64,000 nt of DNA from Vibrio sp. CB1-14. Its GTDB lineage: Bacteria; Pseudomonadota; Gammaproteobacteria; Enterobacterales; Vibrionaceae. The position numbers and the translations under genes are program-made. Positions 9,812-18,071 of this stretch are shown here, piece by piece (positions within the stretch are counted from its first letter, which is position 1; every line of letters starts with the position of its first letter). Under the pieces are notes generated by a model. That model was given only the letters and a program-made list of their open reading frames with translations, searched no databases and had not been told where the DNA came from. The stretch is from assembly GCF_040412085.2 (NCBI RefSeq), contig NZ_CP115920.1, positions 868,001-932,000 on the forward strand, in the 5' to 3' direction.

Positions 9812-9884
9812 GCCATCATAGCTCGCAAAAGGGTGTGCTGGGTTGTATGACACCTCTCCAATGCACCTAGCGAGTTGTGATGGC
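9812..9884. repeat. Long imperfect hairpin after chiA
   Basis: GCCATCATAGCTCGC (9812-9826) pairs with GCGAGTTGTGATGGC (9870-9884), 13 of 15 positions complementary, enclosing about 43 bases. It lacks a T-run, so it is more like a dispersed hairpin repeat or an mRNA 3' stabiliser than a terminator. Confidence 0.5.
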
Positions 9885-9892
9885 GCCATAGT

Positions 9893-9923
9893 AAAACAGC
9901 CGCTCAGTAATGAGCGGCTGTTT
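9893..9923. terminator. Bidirectional terminator between chiA and ribB
   Basis: AAAACAGCCGCTCA and TGAGCGGCTGTTT form a perfect stem with a GTAA loop and A/T tracts on both sides. It serves both convergent genes. Confidence 0.85.
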
Positions 9924-9942
9924 CTATTTTAAGTCTGCGTAG

Positions 9943-10605
9943 TTATGCTGACTTTTCACTCGCTGCCAGGCGATACTGAACCATGTCTTCTATCGTCAGT
10001 ACGGGCATATTATGAAGCTTGCCGAAGGCAACGATTTCTGGTGCTTTCGCCATAGTGCCGTCTGGGTTGGTTACTTCACACAGGACGCCAAATGGAGATA
10101 GTCCCGCCATTTGCATAAGATCAATGGTGCCTTCAGTGTGGCCACGACGAGTCAGCACGCCACCTTGTTTCGCTCGAAGCGGGAAAACGTGACCTGGACG
10201 CGCTAGATCTTCCGGGCGAGCACCAGGCTGGCAAGCGGTTTTAATGGTTGTGACGCGATCAGCTGCAGACACGCCAGTTGTCACGCCGACTTTTGCTTCA
10301 ATAGAGACAGTAAAAGCGGTTTGGTTAGCGCTGTTGTTGTTTTCGACCATAGGTGGCAAATCGAGCTGTTTGGCTTGCTCATTAGTCACGCATAGGCAAA
10401 CAATGCCGCTACACTCACGGATCATCAGTGCCATCTGCTGGTTAGTGAGATGATCAACGGAATAGATGATATCGCCTTCGTTTTCACGATCTTCGTCATC
10501 GAGTAGCAATACGCCACGGCCTTCGCGAAGCGCTTGTAGCGCAAGTTCAACACGCTCTAAAGGTGTGCCAAAGTCGGCAAGAAGTGAAGTTTGGTTCTGA
10601 TTCAT
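9943..10605 (-). CDS. ribB: 3,4-dihydroxy-2-butanone 4-phosphate synthase (RibB)
   Basis: The 220-residue protein carries the RibB motifs [15 protein letters not shown] and [16 protein letters not shown] and has the length of stand-alone RibB (E. coli 217), without a GTP cyclohydrolase II domain. It converts ribulose 5-phosphate to the four-carbon riboflavin precursor. The start is ATG 10605, preceded by TTAGGAG; a longer in-frame ORF to 10668 lies in the riboswitch leader. An FMN riboswitch lies upstream, so it is regulated apart from the main rib cluster. Confidence 0.95.
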   Translation of the reverse strand: MNQNQTSLLADFGTPLERVELALQALREGRGVLLLDDEDRENEGDIIYSVDHLTNQQMALMIRECSGIVCLCVTNEQAKQLDLPPMVENNNSANQTAFTVSIEAKVGVTTGVSAADRVTTIKTACQPGARPEDLARPGHVFPLRAKQGGVLTRRGHTEGTIDLMQMAGLSPFGVLCEVTNPDGTMAKAPEIVAFGKLHNMPVLTIEDMVQYRLAASEKSA

Positions 10606-10790
10606 GGTAATACTCCTAACTTTAAGTACCAGAATCAGGGCATAGATATGGGGACGCACCATCATCATTACTGACGTGGTTTATCCAAAGATAGAGCTAA
10701 AGCGATACGACAGTCATACCGCTAAAAATCGAGTTTAGACACATATAGTCTACCCACCCAATCAGCAACTGATAAGGTGACTCGATAGTC

Positions 10791-10926
10791 TTATCCTCTC
10801 CCATCCGGACTGTAACCGTCGGCTCTGGATTCACACCAGATCTGCTGACCCTGATACTCTGTATCAGGCGCTCGCGGGCTTATCATGATGATTTACCGCC
10901 GGTGGGGAATTTCGCCCCGCCCTGAG
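10791..10926 (-). promoter_or_regulatory. FMN riboswitch (RFN element)
   Basis: On the minus strand the leader reads TCAGGGCGGGGCGAAATTCC, CCACCGGCGGTAAAT, AGCCCGCGAGCGCC, then GGTCAGCAGATCTGGTG and CCGACGGTTACAGTCCGGAT, all conserved RFN-element segments in the right order. It precedes ribB by about 190 bases and should switch off expression when FMN is high. Confidence 0.95.
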
Positions 10927-11182
10927 AATAGATGAATGTCATTTCGACCTCTAAATGGTAACGATAATTCAGTCAGTTGAAAACCATAATCTGGCTATGT
11001 GGTGTTTATGCCAGCAAAAAATCGATTGTGGCCGAATTCTTAGCTTTAATCTTCGCTAGCAAAAACTTTAGGTTTGCGTCACAGAGCAGAAGGATAAAAC
11101 AGATTCGCATAACGGATTGTGAGCTACTATTCTCAAACACTCCTATAAAGACGCAGTTCGTCCAATCAAACAAGAGAATACA

Positions 11183-11692
11183 ATGGCGCTCCATCTAGAA
11201 ACTGAACGACTTATCTTAAGAGACTTCGAACTTGGTGATATTGAATCGTGGCTACAAATTACCTCGCACCCCAAGTATCAAACCTTCTATCCAAAAGAAG
11301 AATGCTCCCCAGAGTTCAATGCGCACTTATTGGAAATGTTTGTTGAGCAAGCGCATCAAGTCCCCCGCACTAAGTTTCAATTGGTGATTGAAGGCAAAGA
11401 GAGCCACCAAGTCATTGGTACTGTCGCGTTTCGTTTAGAGCCTAACGACCAAGCCTCGATTGGATTTGGTCTGGCGGTAGATAGACAAGGACGAGGGCTC
11501 GCAGTGGAAGCGATGTCGACGCTTATCGCTTATGGCTGTGAGCAGATGGGGGCACGCTGTATTTTTGCTGAGACTCGCGTCGGCAATAAAGCGGCGATTG
11601 CGGTCTGTCAGCGACTTGGTCTCCACAAAGTGAACAGTGAATCTAATGATCTCACGCAGATGAGTGTAATTCGTTTAGAGCGCTGTTATTGA
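11183..11692 (+). CDS. GNAT-family N-acetyltransferase (RimJ/RimL type)
   Basis: 169 residues with the RimJ/RimL-like opening LETERLILRDFELGDIESW, the acetyl-CoA-binding region VDRQGRGLAVEAMSTLIAYG and the closing beta-strand pattern FAETRVGNKAAIAVCQRLGL. Such enzymes acetylate ribosomal protein N-termini or small amines; the substrate cannot be assigned. It is 66 bases upstream of the PLP enzyme gene and may share its transcript. Confidence 0.85.
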   Translation: MALHLETERLILRDFELGDIESWLQITSHPKYQTFYPKEECSPEFNAHLLEMFVEQAHQVPRTKFQLVIEGKESHQVIGTVAFRLEPNDQASIGFGLAVDRQGRGLAVEAMSTLIAYGCEQMGARCIFAETRVGNKAAIAVCQRLGLHKVNSESNDLTQMSVIRLERCY

Positions 11693-11758
11693 TCAGCTGT
11701 TAATGAATGATAGACCAGTGTTACCCTAATCGAACTCAATGCTAGATAGGGATAGACG

Positions 11759-12823
11759 ATGCAACAACAATGTCAGATTTCGTTGCCAGGAAATAAAGAA
11801 TACTCTCCAGCCAAGACGTTTGCTCAAATGTCTGCATGGTGTGAACAGCACCAAATCACGCATGACCGTTATGGGGAAGGGGAGTTAATACAAAGCTTCG
11901 AACAGAAGCTGGCAAAGCTACTTGGCTTTGACGCTGGGTTGTTTGTTATCACTGGTACCATGACCCAGCCGACGGCGTTGCAGATTGCTTGTGAAATGAA
12001 GCGCAACAATAAGGTTGCGATGCATCCTTCGAGTCATATCCAGCTGCACGAAAATCAAGGCTATCAGTTGCAGCAGCGTTTTAACCTACTTCCGGTTGGT
12101 AAGCCGTTTAAACCTTGGGTACTGGAGGATTTAGTTAAGATTCCAGACACGCTAGCAGCCGTACTTTACGAACTTCCTATGCGTGAAATCGGCGGACAGC
12201 TGCCAAGCTTTGAAGAGCTATCACGCATTAAAGCTCACTGCCGTCAAAACGATATCCACCTTCATATGGATGGTGCACGACTGTGGGAAACCGCTGCATA
12301 CTATCAAAAGGATTACGCAGAGATATGCGAGGGCTTTGATTCGGCCTATGTTTCTATGTACAAAGGCATTGGCGGCTTAGGCGGTGCGATGTTACTCGGT
12401 GATCAAGCGTTTATCGACCAAGCGGCAGTATGGATGCACCGTCAGGGTGGCAGTGTCTATCACCGTACTCCTTATATCGTTGCAGCAGCTATGCAGTTCG
12501 AACAAAGGCTAGCCTTAATGCCCGCGTTATTCGAACGCACGGAGCAAGTCTACAAAATACTGTCAGAATTTCCATTGCTGAAGCTAAACCCAGTCAAGCC
12601 ACAAGCGAACATGCTGCATATTCATCTACCTATTAGCCAAGACAAAGCAATAGCGCTTCGAGACAAGCTTGCCACAGAGCACAGCCTATGGATTGGCAAC
12701 CCACAACAAGGCATGTTAGCAGAGCAAAGCTACATTGAGTGGTATGTGGGAGATAGACTACTAGACATGGCAGATGACGATCTAAGAGGTTATCTCCAGT
12801 TGATTGAGCAAGGGTGTGTTTAG
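11759..12823 (+). CDS. PLP-dependent aldolase/beta-eliminating lyase (threonine aldolase family)
   Basis: 354 residues of aspartate-aminotransferase fold. HMDGAR (Asp171, Arg174) and SMYKGIGGLGGA with PLP-lysine Lys202 are the signatures of low-specificity threonine aldolases, which cleave threonine to glycine and acetaldehyde. The N-terminal part (HDRYGEGELIQSFEQKLAKLLG) fits this group, but the sequence differs from LtaE, so the substrate is open. It is the last backbone gene before the accessory region. Confidence 0.82.
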   Translation: MQQQCQISLPGNKEYSPAKTFAQMSAWCEQHQITHDRYGEGELIQSFEQKLAKLLGFDAGLFVITGTMTQPTALQIACEMKRNNKVAMHPSSHIQLHENQGYQLQQRFNLLPVGKPFKPWVLEDLVKIPDTLAAVLYELPMREIGGQLPSFEELSRIKAHCRQNDIHLHMDGARLWETAAYYQKDYAEICEGFDSAYVSMYKGIGGLGGAMLLGDQAFIDQAAVWMHRQGGSVYHRTPYIVAAAMQFEQRLALMPALFERTEQVYKILSEFPLLKLNPVKPQANMLHIHLPISQDKAIALRDKLATEHSLWIGNPQQGMLAEQSYIEWYVGDRLLDMADDDLRGYLQLIEQGCV

Positions 12824-12839
12824 CTTTTAGTCGGTGATA

Positions 12840-12870
12840 GACCTTTTGGCCTATCGGTGACCAAAAGGTC
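12840..12870 (+). terminator. Hairpin after the PLP enzyme gene
   Basis: GACCTTTTGG and CCAAAAGGTC form a perfect 10-bp stem just after the stop. There is only a weak T tract, so termination is probable but not certain. Confidence 0.5.
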
Positions 12871-12900
12871 TTGATGCTTAAACGATTTGCTTGCTGCTAA

Positions 12901-12960
12901 GATACAAAAAGGGCGCTAACTGTTAAGTTAGCGCCCTTTTCAAACGCTGGCGTAAGTTGA
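12901..12960. repeat. Degenerate ssrA-type terminator/attachment remnant (copy 1)
   Basis: The 46-bp block 12901-12946 matches 14898-14943 at 44 of 46 positions and contains the hairpin GGGCGCTAAC/GTTAGCGCCC. The following bases CTGGCGTAAGTTGAA resemble the tmRNA 3' end with about ten bases (TTTGGTGGAG) deleted. It looks like an old attachment-site copy left of the hipBA unit. Confidence 0.65.
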
Positions 12961-13115
12961 ATCTGTATTTTATACCATTGTTATTGTTGAATTAATGTCG
13001 ATTTGATTTTTTGTTGTGTACCTTCTGGTGTACCCATTGGTTTTTGTTACCTCGATTTTTCTCATTTTTAAGCGTTTTTCTGAGCATCCCTCACTTTCAC
13101 GGTAAGATTGAACAA

Positions 13116-13221
13116 ACAACTTTTAGGTTGTTAAAAGATGCCGTGACAACTTAAAAGTTGTTATCGAACTCATATACAACTAATATGTTGTTAATGGCAT
13201 TTGGTACAACTCTTTGGTTGT
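13116..13221. promoter_or_regulatory. Four-operator array upstream of hipBA (ACAAC-N6-GTTGT)
   Basis: Four perfect 16-bp palindromes ACAAC-N6-GTTGT start at 13116, 13146, 13176 and 13206, exactly 30 bp apart. They lie directly upstream of the antitoxin start and are the likely binding sites for its HTH, for autoregulation of the operon. Confidence 0.85.
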
Positions 13222-13233
13222 CTAGTGGGAAGA

Positions 13234-13557
13234 ATGAAAAGCTTAGAAGAAATCTCAACCGTGCTCACTGAGCAGCGCAGAAAACTCGGTATTGAGCAAA
13301 AAGACATGTACATGCGAATCGGCATGAAGCAGCAACAGTATCAGCGCATAGAAGCGGGTAGTGACGTAAAGTTATCGACTTTACTTAGAGTGTTGGAAGG
13401 GCTTGATTTGGAACTTTCTATCTCGCCGAAGCAAAGCAAAGGGCATACCGCTCCAATAGAGGATGCTTTTAAAAGTCAGAGTCAAGAACCTAAAGGTGAG
13501 TCGTTGCACGACGATGAGGATGATCTAGGGTTTTGGTTTGGTTCTGAGGATAAATGA
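13234..13557 (+). CDS. HipB-like HTH antitoxin
   Basis: 107 residues with an Xre-type helix-turn-helix (about residues 8-65, RRKLGIEQKDMYMRIGMKQQ and RIEAGSDVKLSTLLRVLEGL). The start is ATG 13234 after GGGAAG; a longer frame begins inside the operator array. It overlaps the hipA gene by four bases (ATGA). It should neutralise HipA and repress the operon through the palindromes upstream. The acidic C-terminal tail (HDDEDDLGFWFGSEDK) probably contacts the toxin. Confidence 0.85.
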   Translation: MKSLEEISTVLTEQRRKLGIEQKDMYMRIGMKQQQYQRIEAGSDVKLSTLLRVLEGLDLELSISPKQSKGHTAPIEDAFKSQSQEPKGESLHDDEDDLGFWFGSEDK

Positions 13558-14813
13558 TGAGTAAGCAGATAGAGAAGGTGGAAGGTCTAAAGATTCAGCT
13601 CCATGGTATCGATGTTGCTGTAATAGCCCATTATGCTGGTGGCAAAAATATACTGACTTTCAACCCAGACTTTGTCGCAATGCCTGATAATCTCCGACCA
13701 GTTTTTACTCTGAGGCAGATGCTTGACCCTACTTATTTGAACAAGCCGCAGATTAGAACCGATAAGATCCCTCCAGTCCTTTCCAATCTATTACCTGAGG
13801 GAGTATTAAGAGAACTGACGGCGAAAGCGCTTCGTTGCCACATCAACAATGAGTTTTCAATTCTTGCCTATCTTGGCTCCAACTTGCCGGGGGCAGTCAT
13901 TGCCAAGCCGATTAAAGCGGGCGATGTGCCCGTTTGGGCATTGGAGCAGCGTTTGTCGACAGAGCCCCAGCAAATAGATGTGAAACATGCTAACACCAAG
14001 TTCTCTCTAGCTGGCGTACAGATGAAGTTCTCGTCATCTCATGTGGATGGTCGTTACCATATTGATCAGGAAATATCTGAAGACATGTGGATTATCAAGA
14101 CGCCGTCAACCATCCACAAAGGTGTGCCTGTTAACGAATATAGCTGCATGAAATTGGCTGAGGCGGCGGGGGCTGATATTCCTGAAGTACGATTAATTGA
14201 GCTTAGTGAGCTAGAGGGCTTGCCGAGTATTAGGTTGCCAGATGAGCAGTATGCCTACGGTATTAAAAGATTTGATCGCAGCAGTGCAGGTCGTATTCAT
14301 ACCGAAGACTTTGCACAGGTTTTTGGCCTCTATCCGGCAGACAAGTACCAACGAGTCAATTATGAACAACTTGGCAATGTGCTCTATCGAACCAGTGCTG
14401 AGCGGTTGAAGGACATTCAGCAAATGGCAAGAAGGTTGCTAATAAACATCTTGCTTGGTAATGGAGACGCTCATTTAAAAAACTGGACGCTCATTTATGG
14501 CGATAGGCAATCTCCACGCTTGTCCCCGCTTTATGATGTGGTGTTTACCACACCCTATATCGAACACGATAGCCTTGCTCTCAACATGGCGGGCACCAAA
14601 CAGTGGTTCGATATCACCATGGAGAGCTTCAAATTATGGTCAGAGAAAACAGGTGCGCCTTGGGTTGCCATCAAACCGCACATTCTGGATGTCATGGAAG
14701 TGGCGAGGACTCAATGGTTGTATCTGTTACAAGGCTTACCAATGTTGGATGAACACAAGGTTGCTCTCATTCAGCATTGGAAGCAGTTGAGTGCGGATTT
14801 TCAGGTCCTATAA
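13554..14813 (+). CDS. HipA-type serine/threonine kinase toxin
   Basis: 419 residues of the HipA family: N-terminal subdomain, FSLAGVQMKFS (loop serine Ser151), catalytic NGDAHLKN (residues 303-310, Asp305) and metal-binding SPLYDVV (Asp328). Family members phosphorylate tRNA synthetases and cause dormancy. This protein is distant from the second HipA in the window, with different N-terminal sequence and operators. It sits alone with its antitoxin between two ssrA-derived repeats. Confidence 0.88.
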   Translation: MMSKQIEKVEGLKIQLHGIDVAVIAHYAGGKNILTFNPDFVAMPDNLRPVFTLRQMLDPTYLNKPQIRTDKIPPVLSNLLPEGVLRELTAKALRCHINNEFSILAYLGSNLPGAVIAKPIKAGDVPVWALEQRLSTEPQQIDVKHANTKFSLAGVQMKFSSSHVDGRYHIDQEISEDMWIIKTPSTIHKGVPVNEYSCMKLAEAAGADIPEVRLIELSELEGLPSIRLPDEQYAYGIKRFDRSSAGRIHTEDFAQVFGLYPADKYQRVNYEQLGNVLYRTSAERLKDIQQMARRLLINILLGNGDAHLKNWTLIYGDRQSPRLSPLYDVVFTTPYIEHDSLALNMAGTKQWFDITMESFKLWSEKTGAPWVAIKPHILDVMEVARTQWLYLLQGLPMLDEHKVALIQHWKQLSADFQVL

Positions 14814-14897
14814 AGGGAAAAGAGCCAACTTTTCTTCTCAAATTTGGTTGGTGTCATCTGAGATGCATGATTGACAACTATTGTTACTGAGCCGCTG

Positions 14898-14968
14898 GAT
14901 ACAAAAAGGGCGCTAACTGTTGAGTTAGCGCCCTTTCCAAACGTTTGGTGGAGCTGGCGGGAGTTGAA
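14898..14968. repeat. Left attachment site of the main island with displaced ssrA terminator (copy 2)
   Basis: Bases 14935-14968 are identical over 34 bp to 44644-44677, which spans the last 23 bases of ssrA and flanking sequence. The adjacent hairpin AAAGGGCGCTAAC/GTTAGCGCCCTTT (14905-14936) has the form of an ssrA terminator read on the minus strand, followed by TTTTTG. This marks the left end of the integrated island. Confidence 0.9.
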
Positions 14969-15181
14969 TGGCTGTGCCAAACACCAATGCATAAGGTTTT
15001 AGAGTTAACGTTCTAATTTAATGTTACTTCAGATGTTACATTAAAATCCTGCTTAAAAAGGAACTGAACCCCCGTCTTTATATGCAATATTGATATAAAA
15101 AATTACTCAAGCATGGCTAAATGTTCTATCTGTCAGTGAAGTATCACTATAGCTTATTGCATCAGATATACTTTCTGAATA
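14969..15181. other. Left end of the island, no gene seen
   Basis: About 210 AT-rich bases between the attachment site and the end of the second hipA. No open frame, and no clear terminator for hipA. Confidence 0.4.
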
Positions 15182-16483
15182 CTAAATCTTCGAAAGTATC
15201 TTTGTAGCATTTTCAAAAATTGAATCTGAGATATTCTCAGGGAAATCTTCAGGTAGCTTTGCTTTTACTTGTAAGATTGCTTCGGGGAACTCATCTTTTA
15301 GCTCATTCAATATCTCTTGCATCTTATCTTGGCTGAAGTTTACAGCTTTAGCTGTATCCAGAAAGTGGCGAGGTAAGATTTTGTTAATTTCATACTTTTT
15401 CCCTCTAGTCGCTTTGAGTCCCATTGCTAGCTTGAGTTTTCTTATATTCAGACCTCGACCACCCAGAAGCGGGTATGCTGATAAAATATCGTAGAATGGA
15501 GTTAAACGATAACTCCCTCCCTTCTCAATATAAATAGAATAGTTCTTAGCATGCCCATCGGTTGCCCCTATAATCCACTGAAAAACTTGTAACTTCATGA
15601 AGTTATACTGATCTTCCAGAGCATTACTTGAACCCATTAGTAGCTTCATGATTTCCGAAATACCAGGGCCACCTTGAGATTCGTACTTGATTGATGATGG
15701 CATACCAAATACTTGGCACATGTCTTCTTGAGGTAGACGGAGTAAGTTAGCTTTATCTTTAGTCCAGCGTCTATCGAATCGCTCTACAGCTAAAGCTTTC
15801 AGGTTATCAGTTTTGAGCATGTGGACATTGGGAACTGCAAACCCTAGTGCTTTAGCCAACTCGATGCAAAGGTACTCATTTTCAACACTGTCTTTAAGAT
15901 CTAATGTTGCGTTTGCTTGTTGTATTTCGCCAATTGGTAGTTTGATGATATGAGTTGTTGGAGTATTACCTTTGGGGATACACCACTGTTCATCAACGAA
16001 TAGGAGTGCTGTTTTTTCTTGAGCGCCAGCCACTGATATCCTGAAGTCTTCTTCTTCTTCAACCATTCCGAGGGGGATATCGGATTTGTAAGCTGAGAGT
16101 ACAGCATCCAACTTTTTATCATCTAAGACTTGGTAATTGAGTGGTTCATTTTTGTAAGGTTGTTCAGGAGAAATTAATGCAATAGCTCCGACGCTATCTT
16201 TACCAACTTCTTTGAGAAGATCGAATGGCTGCTTAGATGAAGCTTTATAACGAGCTACGATCCTATCTCTCACCTTTGGGCTATCAGGTAAAAGGTTGTC
16301 GAAGTAGTTGATGACTGAGTCTGAAGCTATAGGTGGCAGTTGTAATTTTAGAGACAATGATAGTGGTCGGGACTTGTCACTGGTTACCCAGGTCTTATCA
16401 TACTGAAAAGTATGAGCACCATTCTTCTGTTTGTTGAGAGTCCCTACGAGTTCTCCGTTCATGTATGCGTTTAGTTTTTGCAT
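15182..16483 (-). CDS. hipA: HipA serine/threonine kinase toxin (E. coli type)
   Basis: 433 residues, close in length to E. coli HipA (440). Key residues fall at the same numbers: Ser150 in RISVAGAQEKTAL, catalytic Asp309 and Asn314 in GATDGHAKN, and Asp332 in FYDIL. E. coli HipA phosphorylates glutamyl-tRNA synthetase and triggers persistence, and the same is expected here. The start overlaps the antitoxin stop by one base (TAATG). Confidence 0.93.
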   Translation of the reverse strand: MQKLNAYMNGELVGTLNKQKNGAHTFQYDKTWVTSDKSRPLSLSLKLQLPPIASDSVINYFDNLLPDSPKVRDRIVARYKASSKQPFDLLKEVGKDSVGAIALISPEQPYKNEPLNYQVLDDKKLDAVLSAYKSDIPLGMVEEEEDFRISVAGAQEKTALLFVDEQWCIPKGNTPTTHIIKLPIGEIQQANATLDLKDSVENEYLCIELAKALGFAVPNVHMLKTDNLKALAVERFDRRWTKDKANLLRLPQEDMCQVFGMPSSIKYESQGGPGISEIMKLLMGSSNALEDQYNFMKLQVFQWIIGATDGHAKNYSIYIEKGGSYRLTPFYDILSAYPLLGGRGLNIRKLKLAMGLKATRGKKYEINKILPRHFLDTAKAVNFSQDKMQEILNELKDEFPEAILQVKAKLPEDFPENISDSIFENATKILSKI

Positions 16484-16740
16484 TACCAGTTCTCATCATC
16501 TTGGCTATCTTGTGAACTTACTTGTGCTTTTTCCTGGATGCTCAGTGTCAGTTCCATCGCCTGAATAAGTTTAAAGAAAGTCGAAAGTGTTGTCTTATCA
16601 GGACTATTTTCGAAGTTTGAGATAGTTGCTTGCTTTATGCCTACCCTTTTGGCTAACTCTGATTGAGTCCAGCCGTTCTTTTGCCTTATTAGGAGCATCA
16701 TGTCAGCGAGTTGCTTTGGACTATATATCATTTCTTCCAA
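16483..16740 (-). CDS. hipB: HipB antitoxin (Xre-type HTH)
   Basis: 85 residues: HTH (LIRQKNGWTQSELAKRVGIKQATISNFE) and a disordered tail ending in Trp, as in E. coli HipB. It is upstream of and coupled to hipA. Four TATCC-type palindromes upstream match the known HipB operator TATCC-N8-GGATA. The start is the ATG at 16740; MIYS three codons later is possible. Confidence 0.92.
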   Translation of the reverse strand: MEEMIYSPKQLADMMLLIRQKNGWTQSELAKRVGIKQATISNFENSPDKTTLSTFFKLIQAMELTLSIQEKAQVSSQDSQDDENW

Positions 16741-16778
16741 CCCTCTATAGAATTAAGGTGCGACTTCATATCTCTCAT

Positions 16779-16880
16779 TATCCTCTAGTGAGGATACAGT
16801 AAAGTATATCCCTTGGTGGGGGTATTGTCTACCGTATCCCCACAAGGGTATTTTATAGTTGATATCCCTTTGTGGGGGTA
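16779..16880. promoter_or_regulatory. Four HipB operators (TATCC-N8-GGATA type)
   Basis: Palindromes start at 16779 (TATCC-N8-GGATA, exact), 16807 (TATCC-N8-GGGTA), 16835 (TATCC-N6-GGGTA) and 16863 (TATCC-N8-GGGTA), exactly 28 bp apart. The first equals the E. coli HipB consensus. They lie just upstream of hipB. Confidence 0.9.
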
Positions 16881-16982
16881 TTGGATTGTATGGTGAGACA
16901 TAGGGAGCATCGGGTTCTGTTCATTTTTTTAGTTTGTTCATAAAAAATGAACAGGGGCATGAAATGAACACTTGATGTGTCT

Positions 16983-17921
16983 TTATCTCGAAGAGACTTC
17001 GCTAGCATACAGGTGGTTATGACATTTTGGGCAGGTAGGTTGCCCTGGCAATGAAGCTTGCCATTGGCAGTTACACATGATGCATTCGAATGTTGCTGTT
17101 TTTTTGGGTATCGCTGGCGGAGGATCTATCGATTTGTTTCTTGGTGCAAGCCAAGGATCGTTGTGCTGATAGGAAACTCGACTTCCATGACTAGAGTAAC
17201 TAGTTGTTGAGTGACGTTTGACTCGATGGCTATCGATAGCTGAGTTCAAACGTTGATATGCTGCTTTTTGCATTGATGCCTTGCGGGGATGAAATACCCA
17301 GCTCTTAGATGACAGGTCATTTTGTAGAAAGAGCTTTAGTCTATCTAGTTGCCTAGTTTCAGCTCTATCTTCTTTAAATAGGTAGTGTGTATCATCGAGT
17401 TTTACTTCTAGCACACCACTTTGTTGGTTATCAGAAACATGAAGATCCGCTGGGAGAGGGCGATTTGGGTGGGTAAAATATACGACAAAACAGAAGCCTT
17501 TAACCTTACCAACAATGTCGACAATGCAACTTGAAAACGGTGCTTCCTTACGTACGTCTTCTAGTTCAATCGTTGTTTGTTTTGCTACCAGAAATTCCTC
17601 TTTGAAGTTAGTCCCTTTAGCCTGACAAGATACAACGCACTTGTACTCTGGGAGAGTAATTCTCATTCCCGTTTCGATAACTTGCCTTGCCATCATCCTG
17701 ACGGAAACAAAGAAGGAAAAATCACACTCCTTATCGGTGTTATCCACTTTACGGGTTGCATGAGCAAAGTGCCATTGTTTCTCATCTCCTTGTCGAGCTA
17801 TGAGTGGAGTTTTACAGGATGGGCAAATGCAGCCACATTTCTTTCCGCGAGCAACATCAGAGACATCCACGAAGGAATGGTCTTTGATTCTCAAACCAAA
17901 TGGAACGTGTTGCATGGTCAT
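16983..17921 (-). CDS. CoiA-like protein with two zinc clusters
   Basis: 312 residues. The N-terminal part has CGCICPSCKTPLIARQG..WHFAH, the zinc-ribbon and WHFAH pattern of the competence protein CoiA family, followed by a divergent central domain (about 60-200). The C-terminus has a second zinc ribbon, CIMCNCQWQ..PTCPKC (about 288-305), linked by a low-complexity segment. CoiA-like proteins are nuclease-fold proteins of unclear role in DNA handling. It is divergent from the TOTE helicase gene. Function is not assignable beyond probable DNA binding or processing. Confidence 0.6.
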   Translation of the reverse strand: MTMQHVPFGLRIKDHSFVDVSDVARGKKCGCICPSCKTPLIARQGDEKQWHFAHATRKVDNTDKECDFSFFVSVRMMARQVIETGMRITLPEYKCVVSCQAKGTNFKEEFLVAKQTTIELEDVRKEAPFSSCIVDIVGKVKGFCFVVYFTHPNRPLPADLHVSDNQQSGVLEVKLDDTHYLFKEDRAETRQLDRLKLFLQNDLSSKSWVFHPRKASMQKAAYQRLNSAIDSHRVKRHSTTSYSSHGSRVSYQHNDPWLAPRNKSIDPPPAIPKKTATFECIMCNCQWQASLPGQPTCPKCHNHLYASEVSSR

Positions 17922-18071
17922 GTGGCGTTATGCTTTAAATTGTTGGGTTATTGGTATCATAATAAGCTAGAAAGCTTGGCAAATATGTTAGACAGTTAAA
18001 AAAATGCTTGTGGTTTCTTATGTTTTAATACGCACTGACTTGTGTAGTCGGACCGACCGCTGGGACTAAAT

